A stretch of 64,000 bases of DNA from Alicyclobacillus acidocaldarius subsp. acidocaldarius Tc-4-1 (GTDB lineage Bacteria; Bacillota; Bacilli; Alicyclobacillales; Alicyclobacillaceae), in contig NC_017167.1 of assembly GCF_000219875.1 (NCBI RefSeq), positions 538,765 to 602,764 of the forward strand. Reading direction: 5' to 3'. The stretch's first letter is position 1. Each line of letters opens with the position of its first letter. The position numbers were made by a program, and so were the translations under genes. Shown here in pieces: positions 54,345-64,000 of the stretch. The notes below the pieces were generated by a model. It ran no database searches and was not told the DNA's origin. It was given only the letters and a program-made list of their open reading frames with translations.

Positions 54345-55103
54345 TTATTCGGCCAACTGCTTCGACAGCTCCTCGGCGGCCCGCTTCAGTGGCGCGATCA
54401 TGTCCCTCATCTTGTCCTCCGTCATGCGCTCCACCGGTCCCGATACGGCAATCGCGTACAGGCACGTTCCATCCCGGTTCAAGACGGGAGCCGCAATCGC
54501 AGCCGCGCCCGCGTCGCGCTCTTGCCGCGAGAGCGCGTAGCCCTCGCGGCGGATGGCCTCGAGCTGTTGGCGCAGATCGACTTGCCGGACGCCATTCGGC
54601 AGCCGGTCGGGATGGCATGCCGCCTCGATCACGGCCGAATTCGAGAAGGCGAGCAGGACCTTGCCCGAGGCGCCGATGGTCAGTGGATATCGCTCACCCA
54701 CGGATGCGACGTTGCGAATCGGCTGCAGGCTCTCAACTGCCAGAATCCGAATGCGCTCCAGGCCGTTGCGCACGTACAGACTGACCGTCTCGTTCGTCTC
54801 GTCGCGCAACCGGCGCAGAATGGGCTTGGCCGCGTCGGACCACCGATCATGCAGGGCCAGATTGGCCCCGAGGCCGTAGAGGCTCCATCCGAGCACATAC
54901 CGATCCGACTCCGGTTCGCGGCGAACAAACCCCTTTTGCTGGAGCGCCAGGAGCAGGCGGTGAACCGTGCTCTTGTGGAGCCCCGTGGCTCGCGCGATCT
55001 CACTCAAACTCCACGCGCGAGGCGAATGTGTGAAGAGCAACAGGATGTCGAGGGCCCGTTCGACGGCCCGTACCGTGGTCTGCCCACTTGGCGTATGCGG
55101 CAT
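54345..55103 (-). CDS. IclR family transcriptional regulator
   Basis: A 252-residue IclR-type regulator. The winged helix-turn-helix lies near residues 14-70 (WSLSEIARATGLHKSTVHRLLLAL), followed by a ligand-binding domain with TIGASGKVLLAF and SRQERDAGAAAIAAPV. The isocitrate-type dehydrogenase gene follows in the same direction. The gap upstream to the divergent amidase gene (55104-55245) holds a minus-strand TATACT. The ligand is not known. Confidence 0.88.
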   Translation of the reverse strand: MPHTPSGQTTVRAVERALDILLLFTHSPRAWSLSEIARATGLHKSTVHRLLLALQQKGFVRREPESDRYVLGWSLYGLGANLALHDRWSDAAKPILRRLRDETNETVSLYVRNGLERIRILAVESLQPIRNVASVGERYPLTIGASGKVLLAFSNSAVIEAACHPDRLPNGVRQVDLRQQLEAIRREGYALSRQERDAGAAAIAAPVLNRDGTCLYAIAVSGPVERMTEDKMRDMIAPLKRAAEELSKQLAE

Positions 55104-55245
55104 GTGTAGGACGTCCCTTCCGTTTCAACGTGCAAAACGCGCCCCGCCGAGAAGTATATCATAGTCCGCGCTCATGGGGGCGAATTTGCCGCTGTCACCA
55201 GACATGGGCTTTTGTCATACCATGCGGTGAGTGAGGTGACGGCGC

Positions 55246-56208
55246 ATGTCTACCTGCTTAGACGCTCTGCGAAGCTACTTCGATATCCGAGCTCGCGCGT
55301 GGCTTCACACCTCCATGGACGGCATGGCCCGGACCGGCGGCCGCATGGGCCTCGAGCGCTTGGTTCGCCTGACGAAACAGAAGAAGCTTCTGTATGAGAA
55401 GTTGGGAAAGCGGCTCGCGCGTGTTCACACGCAGGTGCGGATCGAGAAACTGGAGGAGAGCCCCGATGGCTCGACCGTGGACATATGGGCGACGGAGCGC
55501 ATGTGTTTCACCTATTACGAAGGCGGCACGCCGTGCGTGGAATGCTGCCAGATTCGCCATCAAATGAGGTGGGTGCGCGCCGACGATGGGTGGGAAATGG
55601 TGCACGGGCGAGAGTCGGGGATGGGCCACGAGCTTCCTGCCGCTCGAGCGGAGACTTCAGAGCCGGTGCTGCCTAGGTTTCCGCGCGATCCCGACTGGCG
55701 CAGCGGCCTGTACGATCGCATCCGGGCGGTTCGTTACGCGGACGCCTGGTGGGATGGTACCCATCCCAGGTATCCCAGGTTTTCCGATGACTGTACCAAT
55801 TTCGTCTCTCAATGCCTCTTCGCGGGCGGCTTACCCATGTGGGGCGAGCCGGATCGAACGGCCGGGTGGTGGTTTCAGTTCGGGTCGAAACCCGTCTGGA
55901 GCTACAGCTGGAGCACCGCGCATGCGCTGTATCTCGTGCTGACGGACGGATTCGGGGCGCGGGTGGTGTCCGATCCGGCCGAACTCCGGATCGGCGATGT
56001 CATTTTCTACGATTGGAACGGAGAAGGAACTTACCACCACAGCGCCATTGTGACGGACTTCGACGCCATGGGCGAGCCGCTCGTCAACGCGCACACCATC
56101 GATAGCTACCACAGGCCGTGGCTGTACACCGACAGCCCCGCGTGGACGCCGCGGACGAGGTACGCATGGGTCCATCTGCCCGATCGCGTCGAATTGTCGA
56201 GGAAGTAG
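55246..56208 (+). CDS. Amidase-domain protein (Amidase_6 type)
   Basis: A 320-residue protein. The C-terminal 170 residues have the Cys-His amidase pattern: DDCTNFVSQCLFAGGLPMW (nucleophile Cys) and GTYHHSAIVTDF (His). The N-terminal half has no known domain, with a charged linker region and CVECCQIRHQMRWVRADDGW. No signal peptide is visible, odd for this mostly secreted family. ATG has gaggtga 6 bases upstream. It is divergent from the IclR gene. Confidence 0.75.
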   Translation: MSTCLDALRSYFDIRARAWLHTSMDGMARTGGRMGLERLVRLTKQKKLLYEKLGKRLARVHTQVRIEKLEESPDGSTVDIWATERMCFTYYEGGTPCVECCQIRHQMRWVRADDGWEMVHGRESGMGHELPAARAETSEPVLPRFPRDPDWRSGLYDRIRAVRYADAWWDGTHPRYPRFSDDCTNFVSQCLFAGGLPMWGEPDRTAGWWFQFGSKPVWSYSWSTAHALYLVLTDGFGARVVSDPAELRIGDVIFYDWNGEGTYHHSAIVTDFDAMGEPLVNAHTIDSYHRPWLYTDSPAWTPRTRYAWVHLPDRVELSRK

Positions 56209-56279
56209 CTCGTGTGCGTTGGCCCGTCCGGATGTCCGTGATAGACTGGGGTGCGGACATTTCGCGAGGAGGTTGGGGC

Positions 56280-56744
56280 ATGCACATCGTGCTGTTCGAG
56301 CCCGAGATCCCCGCCAACACGGGAAATGTGGCCCGCACCTGCGCCGTGACCGGCTCAACGCTTCACCTCGTCGGCAAGTTGGGGTTTTCCACGGACGACC
56401 GTCAACTCAAGCGGGCGGGACTCGACTACTGGCATCTGCTCGACATCCGGTACCATGATTCGCTCGAAGACCTTTGGGCGCTGTACCCAGACGGCGTGTT
56501 TCACTACGTGGAGACCGAGGGTGGGCGGTGGTACACCGAAGTGGCGTATGGGCCGGATGATTTTCTTGTGTTCGGCAAAGAGACCAAAGGCTTGCCCAAG
56601 GACGTGATCGAAGCCCACGCCAATCAAGTCGTCCGCATCCCCATGATTGACCACGCGGCCGCGCGGAGCCTCAATTTGTCAAACGCCGTGGCAGTTGTCG
56701 TGTTTGAGGCGCTCAGGCAAAACGGGTTTCCTGGCATGGTTTGA
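56280..56744 (+). CDS. trmL: tRNA (cytidine(34)-2'-O)-methyltransferase
   Basis: A 154-residue SPOUT methyltransferase that modifies the wobble base of tRNA-Leu. Family motifs are EIPANTGNVART near residue 9, FGKETKGLPKDV and RSLNLSNAVAVVVFEALRQ, the knotted S-adenosylmethionine site. gaggaggt lies 8 bases before the ATG. Full length for the family. It ends at a bidirectional terminator shared with lpdA. Confidence 0.94.
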   Translation: MHIVLFEPEIPANTGNVARTCAVTGSTLHLVGKLGFSTDDRQLKRAGLDYWHLLDIRYHDSLEDLWALYPDGVFHYVETEGGRWYTEVAYGPDDFLVFGKETKGLPKDVIEAHANQVVRIPMIDHAAARSLNLSNAVAVVVFEALRQNGFPGMV

Positions 56745-56776
56745 CGAACGCCGTTCATTGCGCGGGAAATATGTCG

Positions 56777-56810
56777 AAAAGCCGCCCGAGCGGACGCCCG
56801 AGCGGCTTTT
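56777..56810. terminator. Bidirectional terminator between trmL and the pdh operon
   Basis: aaaagccgc (56777-56785) with gcggctttt (56802-56810) and T runs on both strands, between the converging trmL (+) and lpdA (-). Confidence 0.82.
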
Positions 56811-56818
56811 CACATGTC

Positions 56819-58231
56819 TCATCCCTTGATGATGTGAATTGGCTCGCCGAGGCCGACTTCGGCGGCTTCCATGACCATCTCCCCAAGGGTAGGGTGGGCG
56901 TGAATAGTGAGCGCGATGTCCTCGAGCGTTGCGCTCATCTCGATGGCGAGGCCCAGCTCCGCGATGATGTTCGACGCCTCGACGCCGACCACCTGCGCGC
57001 CGACGAGCACGCCGTTCTCCTTGTTGGCGATGAGCTTGATGAAGCCGTCGGTCGCGTTCAAGGCCGTCGCACGCCCGTTGGCGGCGTACGGGAAGCGGCC
57101 AACCGCAACCTGACCGTACTCCTTCTTCGCCTCTTCCTCGGTCAGGCCAACCGACGCCATCTCCGGATCCGAGAAGACGACGGACGGGATGCAGCGGTAG
57201 TCGACGATGGACGGTTTGCCCGCGATGACCTCCGCGGCCACCTTACCTTCGTACGACGCCTTGTGGGCGAGCGCCGGGCCAGGCACGATGTCGCCGATGG
57301 CGAAGACGTTCGGGTTGGTGGTGCGGCACTGCTGATCCACCTTCACAAGCCCCTTGTCCGTCAGCTCAATGCCCGCGTCCTGCAGGCCAATTTCGTCCGT
57401 GTTGGGGCGGCGACCCACTGTCACGAGGACGTAGTCCGCTTCGATGGTCTTCTCGTTCCCGTCTTTGTCCTTGTAGGTGAGCTTGACGCCGTCCTCGGTC
57501 TCCTCCACGCCCTGTGCGAGCGCGTTGGTCTCAATTTGCACGTTGTACTTCTTCAGGTTCTTTTCCACAAGGCGGACCATCTGCTTGTCAAAGAGCGCGA
57601 GGATGCTGTCCAGACCTTCGATGATGGTCACCTGGCTGCCGAATTTGGCGAACGTCTGGCCGAGCTCGATGCCGATGTATCCGCCGCCCACCACCACCAG
57701 CCGCTTCGGGACGTGATCGAGCGAGAGCGCACCCGTCGAGTCAATGACACGCTTGCCAAGCGGCAAATTCTTCAGCTCGATGGGCCGCGAGCCTGTCGCC
57801 AGAATGCAATGTTGGAACTGCAGCCGCTGGCTGCCGTTCTCCTGCATGACGCGAACTTCGTTCGGTTTGGTGAAAAATGCCTCACCGTGAATGACGTTGA
57901 CCTTATTCCCCTTGAGGAGCTGCTGCACGCCGCTCGTCATCTTGTCGACGACCGACTGCTTCCACTCCTGCACCTTCTTGAAATCGAAGGTCGCGGTTGT
58001 TTCGATACCTGGGAATGGCGACTCTTTGGCCGCCTCATAGTGATGGGCGGCCGAGATTAGCGCCTTGGAAGGAATGCAACCGCGGTTCAGGCACACGCCG
58101 CCCAGTTCGGCCTTGTCCACAATGGTGACCGACTTGCCGAGCTGCGCAGCCCGAATGGCTGCCACATAGCCGCCAGGACCTGCGCCAATGACTAAGACTT
58201 CAACCTCTTCCACAATATCACCGACTACCAT
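56819..58231 (-). CDS. lpdA: Dihydrolipoyl dehydrogenase (E3)
   Basis: A 470-residue flavoprotein. FAD-binding [17 protein letters not shown] is at the N-terminus, the redox disulfide is in [13 protein letters not shown], the NAD loop is [12 protein letters not shown] and the C-terminal catalytic His-Glu lies in HAHPTLGE. It reoxidises the lipoyl group of E2. It is the last gene of the pdh operon, 3 bases after pdhC. ggaggtg precedes its ATG. Confidence 0.97.
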   Translation of the reverse strand: MVVGDIVEEVEVLVIGAGPGGYVAAIRAAQLGKSVTIVDKAELGGVCLNRGCIPSKALISAAHHYEAAKESPFPGIETTATFDFKKVQEWKQSVVDKMTSGVQQLLKGNKVNVIHGEAFFTKPNEVRVMQENGSQRLQFQHCILATGSRPIELKNLPLGKRVIDSTGALSLDHVPKRLVVVGGGYIGIELGQTFAKFGSQVTIIEGLDSILALFDKQMVRLVEKNLKKYNVQIETNALAQGVEETEDGVKLTYKDKDGNEKTIEADYVLVTVGRRPNTDEIGLQDAGIELTDKGLVKVDQQCRTTNPNVFAIGDIVPGPALAHKASYEGKVAAEVIAGKPSIVDYRCIPSVVFSDPEMASVGLTEEEAKKEYGQVAVGRFPYAANGRATALNATDGFIKLIANKENGVLVGAQVVGVEASNIIAELGLAIEMSATLEDIALTIHAHPTLGEMVMEAAEVGLGEPIHIIKG

Positions 58232-58234
58232 CCG

Positions 58235-59542
58235 TCACACCTCCAGGAGCAACAAGCGCGGATTTTCAAGCAAGCGCTTGATGTCGTTGATGAACTGCTG
58301 ACCGAGCGCGCCATCGATCACGCGGTGGTCGAAGCTCAGCGACAAGGACATCATCTGGCCCACAGCGAATTCGCCGTTCTTGATGATCGGCTTCTCCGTG
58401 ATCCGGCCGACGCCCAGAATCGCAACTTCAGGGTAATTGATAATGGGGGTGAAGAACAAGCCGCCCGCCGATCCGATATTCGTGATGGAGATGGTGCTGC
58501 CCTTCATCTCCTCGGGTTTGAGCTTTCCGGCGCGTCCGCGCGTGGCGAGATCGTTGATTTCTTGGGCAATGGTCCAGATGTTCTTCCGGTCTGCGTGACG
58601 CACCACGGGCACGAGCAAGCCGCGCTCGGTGTCGGTCGCAATGCCGATGTGGTAGTAGTGCTTGATGACGAGTTCCTGCTTCTCCTCGTCGTAGGACGCG
58701 TTCAGCTGCGGCTTGGTGCGAAGCGCTGCGATGAGCGCCTTTACGATGAACGGCAGATACGTGATCTTGATGCCGCGCTCCTGCGCAATGGGCTTGACCT
58801 CGTTGCGCAGTTTCACGAGTTCCGTGACGTCCACCTCATCCATGAGCGTGACGTGCGGCGCCGTGTATTTCGACTTCACCATGGCGCGGGCGATGGCCTG
58901 GCGGATCATCGGCATCGGCACGCGTTCTTCATATTCCTCGCCGTATGCCGCTGGTGCCTGTGGCGCCTGGACAGGCCGTTCTTCCGTCTCGGCCGCGTGC
59001 TGAGGCGCTTGAGCGCCGGCCTTGGCGCGATCGATATCCTCTTTGGTCACCTTGCCGTGGTTGCCGGTGCCTTTGACTGTGCGGATATCCACGCCTTGTT
59101 CGCGAGCGTACTTGCGGACCGCGGGCGTGGCGAGCACCTCGTGCGCGGCAGACTCCTGCGCTTCTGCCTTTGCTGCGTCGAGCGCGGGCTTGGCTGCGGG
59201 CGCTTCGTCCGCCTTCGCATTTTGATGTGCGTCCGCCTCGGCCTTTTGCGCGCTCTTGTCAGTCGGCTTTTCGTCCGCTCCAACCTCGGCGGGTGCGTCT
59301 CCTTCTACCTCAAACGTCAACAGCACGTCTCCAACCACGCACGTTGTGCCTTCAGGCACCTTGATCTCCTTTACTTTGCCGCTCACCGGCGAGGGAAGCT
59401 CCACGAGCGACTTGTCGTTTTCCACTTCCGCAATCGGGTCGTCCTCATTGACCGTGTCGCCCGGTTGGACGAGCCACTTGCTGATCCGGCCTTCGTGCAG
59501 GCCTTCGCCAAGCTCAGGTAGGCGAAATTCAACGACGGCCAT
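58235..59542 (-). CDS. pdhC: Dihydrolipoamide acetyltransferase (E2) of pyruvate dehydrogenase
   Basis: A 435-residue E2. One lipoyl domain with the acceptor Lys in [11 protein letters not shown], then an Ala/Glu/Lys-rich linker (about 80-130), an E3/E1-binding domain ([16 protein letters not shown]) and the catalytic acyltransferase domain ending in [15 protein letters not shown] with the active His. Only one lipoyl domain is present. ggaggtg precedes its ATG. Core of the complex that makes acetyl-CoA. Confidence 0.96.
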   Translation of the reverse strand: MAVVEFRLPELGEGLHEGRISKWLVQPGDTVNEDDPIAEVENDKSLVELPSPVSGKVKEIKVPEGTTCVVGDVLLTFEVEGDAPAEVGADEKPTDKSAQKAEADAHQNAKADEAPAAKPALDAAKAEAQESAAHEVLATPAVRKYAREQGVDIRTVKGTGNHGKVTKEDIDRAKAGAQAPQHAAETEERPVQAPQAPAAYGEEYEERVPMPMIRQAIARAMVKSKYTAPHVTLMDEVDVTELVKLRNEVKPIAQERGIKITYLPFIVKALIAALRTKPQLNASYDEEKQELVIKHYYHIGIATDTERGLLVPVVRHADRKNIWTIAQEINDLATRGRAGKLKPEEMKGSTISITNIGSAGGLFFTPIINYPEVAILGVGRITEKPIIKNGEFAVGQMMSLSLSFDHRVIDGALGQQFINDIKRLLENPRLLLLEV

Positions 59543-59558
59543 GGTGTCACCTCCGGGA

Positions 59559-60539
59559 TTATAAGCTCATGACTTTATCAAGCGTCTTGAGGACGTACTC
59601 GGGCGTCGGCAACCATTCGTCCTCAATCATACCAAACGGATACACCGTGTCGGGCGGCGTCGCGCGAAGCACGGGCGCCTCGAGGTAATAAATCGCATTT
59701 TCATTGATCTGCGCGACGATCTCGGCCGCGGCGCCTGCCGAGCGCTGAGCCTCCTGGACGACGATGGCGCGGTTCGTCTTCTTGATGGACGCCACGATGG
59801 TATCGATATCAATCGGGTTCACGGTGCGGAGATCAATGACTTCGGCCTCGAGGCCCTTTGCTTTCGACCATTGTTCCGCGGCCTTGAGCGCCACGTGCAC
59901 CATGGCCCCATAGGCGATGACGGTCGCATGCTTGCCCTCTCGGACCACATTCGCCACGCCGAGCGGGATGGTGTAATCGTCCTCCGGCACTTCCTGGCGG
60001 AATGAACGATACAGCTTCATGTGTTCGAGGAAGATGACTGGATCCGGATCCCGAATGGCCGACAGCAGTAGTCCCTTGGCGTCGTAGGGCGTGCTCGGAA
60101 TGACAACTTTGATGCCCGGCGTCTGAACAAACAGACCTTCCAGGGAATCCGCGTGCATTTCGGGCGTGTGCACGCCCCCGCCGAAGGGAGAACGGATGGT
60201 CACTGGAGCGGTGTAGCGGCCGCCGGTTCGGTATCTCGTGCGCGCCAGCTGACCCGCGATCTGGTCGAACGCCTCGAAGACGAATCCGAAAAACTGAATT
60301 TCTGGTACCGGGCGAAACCCTTGAATGGCAAGGCCGTTGGCCAGTCCGATGATGCCACTCTCCGCGAGCGGCGTGTCGAACACGCGGTTGGGGCCGTATT
60401 TCTGCTGCAGGCCTTCGGTTGCGCGGAAGACGCCGCCGTTTTTGCCGACGTCTTCGCCGAAGACGAGCACGCGCTCGTCGCGCGCCAGTTCGAGATCGAG
60501 GGCGTGCGTGATCGCCTGAATCATCGTCATCTGCGCCAT
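59559..60539 (-). CDS. pdhB: Pyruvate dehydrogenase E1 beta subunit
   Basis: A 326-residue transketolase-type E1 beta. Family stretches are [36 protein letters not shown] and [19 protein letters not shown]; the C-terminal domain ends with [14 protein letters not shown]. It contributes to the thiamine-diphosphate active site with PdhA. ATG 60539 has gaggagg 9 bases upstream; an 8-residue longer version lacks a site. It follows pdhA with almost no gap. Confidence 0.96.
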   Translation of the reverse strand: MAQMTMIQAITHALDLELARDERVLVFGEDVGKNGGVFRATEGLQQKYGPNRVFDTPLAESGIIGLANGLAIQGFRPVPEIQFFGFVFEAFDQIAGQLARTRYRTGGRYTAPVTIRSPFGGGVHTPEMHADSLEGLFVQTPGIKVVIPSTPYDAKGLLLSAIRDPDPVIFLEHMKLYRSFRQEVPEDDYTIPLGVANVVREGKHATVIAYGAMVHVALKAAEQWSKAKGLEAEVIDLRTVNPIDIDTIVASIKKTNRAIVVQEAQRSAGAAAEIVAQINENAIYYLEAPVLRATPPDTVYPFGMIEDEWLPTPEYVLKTLDKVMSL

Positions 60540-60540
60540 G

Positions 60541-61656
<1,116 letters not shown>

Positions 61657-61660
61657 TCAC

Positions 61661-61689
61661 ATTATAATACACCCGGGCAGAGACTGCGA
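61661..61689 (-). promoter_or_regulatory. Promoter of the pdh operon
   Basis: On the minus strand a perfect TATAAT (61666-61661) with TCGCAG 17 bases upstream (61689-61684), a weak -35. It lies about 41 bases before the pdhA start. Confidence 0.55.
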
Positions 61690-61820
61690 AAGTAACAGCC
61701 ACATTCGAGTGAACTTCTGTTATAGAATAATCTATCGTCGGCCGTAGAACAGCACAATGTAGCGCTTTCATTTTGACGGCCTTCGCGATCTCGCCCTCAA
61801 CGCTCTGGAGGTGTTTCGCC

Positions 61821-62534
61821 TTGCAGGCTTCCACCAGAAGAGTGGAGACGCATACCCTGTACAGCCAAGCGCTCGGCGAAGAGCGGGTGCTCAAGGTGTT
61901 TGTTCCGCCGGGTGCAAGTGACGAGCCGCTGCCTGTGGTCTATTGTCACGACGGCATCGAGTTCTTCACGCACGGTCGCATCGCGACACAGGCGCACGAG
62001 GCGATTCTCGCTGGGAAACTCGCGCCGTGTTACATCGTCGGGATCGCGGTGAACCTGGACCGGCGTCGCGACGATTACGCGTTTGACGGCGCGCGCCACC
62101 GCGAGTATCTGCAGTTCGTGGCGGACGAATGCATCCCGTTTCTGGATGAGCGATATCCCATGGACGATGGCCGCCGCTATATGGCCGGCATTTCGCTCGG
62201 CGCGGTGGCGACGCTCAGCTTCGTGCTCGAGTATCCACAGTGGTTTCATCGGGTCATGTTGTTTTCCGGCGCCTTCTTCCCGCCGTATCAGCAGCGGGTG
62301 GCCGAAGCCATCGATTTGTCGCGCCTGTACGCCTATATGTTCATCGGTGAAGACGAACGGCAGGCGAACACGCCGAGCGGCGTCTTCGACTTTTGGAGTT
62401 ACAACGAGGCGATGCGAGATATCCTGATGGATCGCGGCGCCGAGGTTTCGTATCACACGGGGCCAGGCAATCACATCTGGGGCGTATGGCAGCGTCACCT
62501 GGTGGCTGCGCTTTCGGAAATTGTCCTGGTCTGA
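61821..62534 (+). CDS. Alpha/beta-hydrolase esterase, Fes/YbbA-like
   Basis: A 237-residue protein of the esterase D / enterochelin-esterase type. The nucleophile elbow is GISLGA (Ser), with VYCHDG near the oxyanion loop and the His in GPGNHIWGVWQRHL. TTG 61821 is chosen because ggaggtg lies 7 bases upstream and the frame then starts MQASTRRVETH. No signal peptide, so it is cytoplasmic. Possible roles include siderophore or formylglutathione-type ester hydrolysis; undetermined. Confidence 0.8.
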   Translation: MQASTRRVETHTLYSQALGEERVLKVFVPPGASDEPLPVVYCHDGIEFFTHGRIATQAHEAILAGKLAPCYIVGIAVNLDRRRDDYAFDGARHREYLQFVADECIPFLDERYPMDDGRRYMAGISLGAVATLSFVLEYPQWFHRVMLFSGAFFPPYQQRVAEAIDLSRLYAYMFIGEDERQANTPSGVFDFWSYNEAMRDILMDRGAEVSYHTGPGNHIWGVWQRHLVAALSEIVLV

Positions 62535-62621
62535 CCACGAAACGGCTCCTCTTCCCCTTGGCCGCCCGCTCATTCTGCGGTACGGTGGAAAGGTGAAGAA
62601 ACGGGGTAGGGGGCGAACCAG

Positions 62622-64000
62622 ATGGACGTGATCGTCGAAACGCGATACGGCAAGGTGATGGGGCGAGAAGAGGATGGGATTCGCGTGTTTTTGGGCGTCC
62701 CGTACGCGAAGGCGCCGGAGGGCGAACGGAGATTCTTGCCGCCGGAGCCCGTCGAGCCGTGGGCCGGTGTGCTGGATGCGCGCGCACATGGGCCTATCTG
62801 CCCGCAGGTGGCCAATCCGCTGAATCCTGTTGACGGTTTCGTGCAGTCCGAAGATTGCCTGCGGTTGAACATCTACGCGCCAGCTGAGGGGACGGGCCAC
62901 CCTGTGATGGTCTGGATCCACGGCGGCGCGTTCGTGTTTGGATCCGGCCAGTCTCCCTGGTATGACGGGCGCGCGTTCGCGAAGGACGGGGTGGTGCTCG
63001 TGAGCATCAACTACCGCCTTGGCCCGCTCGGCTTCCTTCACCTCGCGCACCTCGGCGGCGAAGCCTACGTCAGCTCGGGCAACGCGGGCATTTTGGATCA
63101 GATTGCCGCGCTCACGTATGTGCGCGACACCATCGAGGCGTTCGGCGGCGACCCGAACCGGGTGACGGTAGCGGGCGAATCGGCCGGCGCGTGGAGTGTC
63201 GGCACGCTTTTGGTGATGGAAGCGGCGCGTGGGTTGTTCCAGCAGGCCATTCTGCAGAGCGGCATTCCGTTTGCGTATCGGACGCCCGAGTTTGCGGAGT
63301 GGTGGACCACTCAACTGCTCGATGCGCTCGGCATCAACCAGGCGTCGTGGCACCGCCTCTTCGACGTTCCCGCCGCCGATCTCGTCGCCGTCGCAGCACG
63401 CATTCCGGCGCGGGACGGGCTGAACCTGCGCCCGGTCTTGGACGGCGTGATGCTCACGCGGTCGTTCTGGGATGCCCTGCGACACGGGCAGGCCGCGCAC
63501 GTGCCTACTCTCGCCGGATCGAACCGGGAGGAGTTGATGCTGTGGATAGCTCGCGATCCCGAGTGGCGGACGCTTTCCGACGAGGAACGCATCGCGCGCG
63601 TGGATCGGATGTGGGGGCCCCTCGGCGATCGCGCCCGAGACTACTACGTGGATGGCCGCACGGGCGACGAACTGGCCACGTGGCTCGTCCGATTCGCCTC
63701 CATGCGGAGTTTCACGTATCCCACCATCCGCGCGGCCGAGATCCAGAGCGAATACGCTCCCGTCTACCTGTACCGATTTGACTACCGGCCGAGTCAGCTC
63801 GGCGCGGCGCACGCGCTCGAAATCCCCTTCGTGTTCGGCACGTACGCCCATCCGTCGGCGCGGGTGCTCGTCGGAGACCGGCCGTCGCACGCCGCTGTCT
63901 CAGAAGCGATGCACGCGGCTTGGGTCTCCTTCGTCCGCCATGGCAGTCCGCAGGCGCCGCACCTCCCGGAGTGGCCGACCTACGACCCGAAGCGCCGCTC
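62622..64000 (+). CDS. Carboxylesterase type B / p-nitrobenzyl esterase, 3' end outside window
   Basis: At least 459 residues, open to the window edge. The nucleophile elbow is AGESAGAWS (catalytic Ser), the oxyanion loop HGGAFVFGSG lies near residue 100, and EDCLRLNIY is the family signature. The catalytic His is in SQLGAAHALEIPF. Members hydrolyse esters and also p-nitrobenzyl esters, usually in the cytoplasm. ATG 62622 has aggggg 8 bases upstream. It lies 87 bases after the smaller esterase. Confidence 0.9.
   Translation, partial: MDVIVETRYGKVMGREEDGIRVFLGVPYAKAPEGERRFLPPEPVEPWAGVLDARAHGPICPQVANPLNPVDGFVQSEDCLRLNIYAPAEGTGHPVMVWIHGGAFVFGSGQSPWYDGRAFAKDGVVLVSINYRLGPLGFLHLAHLGGEAYVSSGNAGILDQIAALTYVRDTIEAFGGDPNRVTVAGESAGAWSVGTLLVMEAARGLFQQAILQSGIPFAYRTPEFAEWWTTQLLDALGINQASWHRLFDVPAADLVAVAARIPARDGLNLRPVLDGVMLTRSFWDALRHGQAAHVPTLAGSNREELMLWIARDPEWRTLSDEERIARVDRMWGPLGDRARDYYVDGRTGDELATWLVRFASMRSFTYPTIRAAEIQSEYAPVYLYRFDYRPSQLGAAHALEIPFVFGTYAHPSARVLVGDRPSHAAVSEAMHAAWVSFVRHGSPQAPHLPEWPTYDPKRR

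Noticed and set aside
61769-61785. cre-like sequence aatgtagcgctttcatt upstream of the esterase
   Set aside because: The half-sites are one base too close (TGTAGCGCTTTCA instead of TGTAANCGNTNWCA), so it is not counted as a cre box.

Overview
The window is high-GC (about 60%) Firmicute DNA. Gene order and proteins suggest an endospore-forming, flagellated aerobe of the Alicyclobacillus type. The evidence is the ftsEX - MinJ-like - uvrBA block, the nudix-rapZ-yvcK-whiA-crh block, sporulation and germination genes (GerA/GerB receptor, RsfA, CotS-like, YtvI), a MotA/MotB-type stator and many GTG/TTG starts with strong Shine-Dalgarno sites. The genus is inferred; no species-specific marker was checked.

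Layout. 1-1555 is the 3' part of a 23S rRNA, a 5S rRNA and a terminator. 1571-1735 holds an unrecognised gene remnant. 1892-7705 carries menC, ftsE-ftsX, a MinJ-like PDZ membrane protein and the stator pair. 7816-13840 is a LexA-box-controlled uvrB-uvrA pair followed by a frameshifted hprK. argS (minus) is divergent from a TPR protein. 17796-21693 is the Nudix-rapZ-yvcK(glmR)-whiA-crh cluster. 21771-31579 holds small membrane and DUF402 proteins, mutY, a BI-1 family protein, leuS, a FadR-type regulator, a TrkA-N-like protein behind a promoter with a perfect cre box, a YtvI-like permease and rsfA. 31747-38692 is mrfA-mrfB, yktB-like, yunD-like, nth and ypmS-like. 38774-41860 is a germinant-receptor operon with A and B subunits and a tiny D-like subunit, but no C lipoprotein gene.

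42006-49525 is the most distinctive part. A near-consensus sigma-54 promoter (42006-42022), an upstream 20-bp palindrome and a cre-like box just after the predicted start precede an Fe-alcohol dehydrogenase, a methylmalonate-semialdehyde-dehydrogenase-type gene, an MFS transporter, a PAS/AAA+/Fis sigma-54 activator and an acyl-CoA synthetase. This looks like a self-contained catabolic module. Its aldehyde dehydrogenase gene is split by a 119-bp MITE-like element with 15-bp perfect inverted repeats; removing the element and one CTAG copy restores a continuous reading frame.

49644-51773 carries rnhA, queG and ogt. On the minus strand are a CotS-like kinase and an IclR-isocitrate/isopropylmalate-type dehydrogenase pair. 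55246-56744 holds an amidase-like protein and trmL. A minus-strand pyruvate dehydrogenase operon (pdhA-pdhB-pdhC-lpdA) fills 56819-61620. Two esterases end the window, the last cut by the window edge.

Two themes link the regions. Carbon catabolite control: HprK (frameshifted) and Crh, whose phosphorylatable-His position is Phe, sit in the same window as a perfect and a one-mismatch cre box. DNA repair: uvrBA, mutY, mrfAB, nth and ogt.
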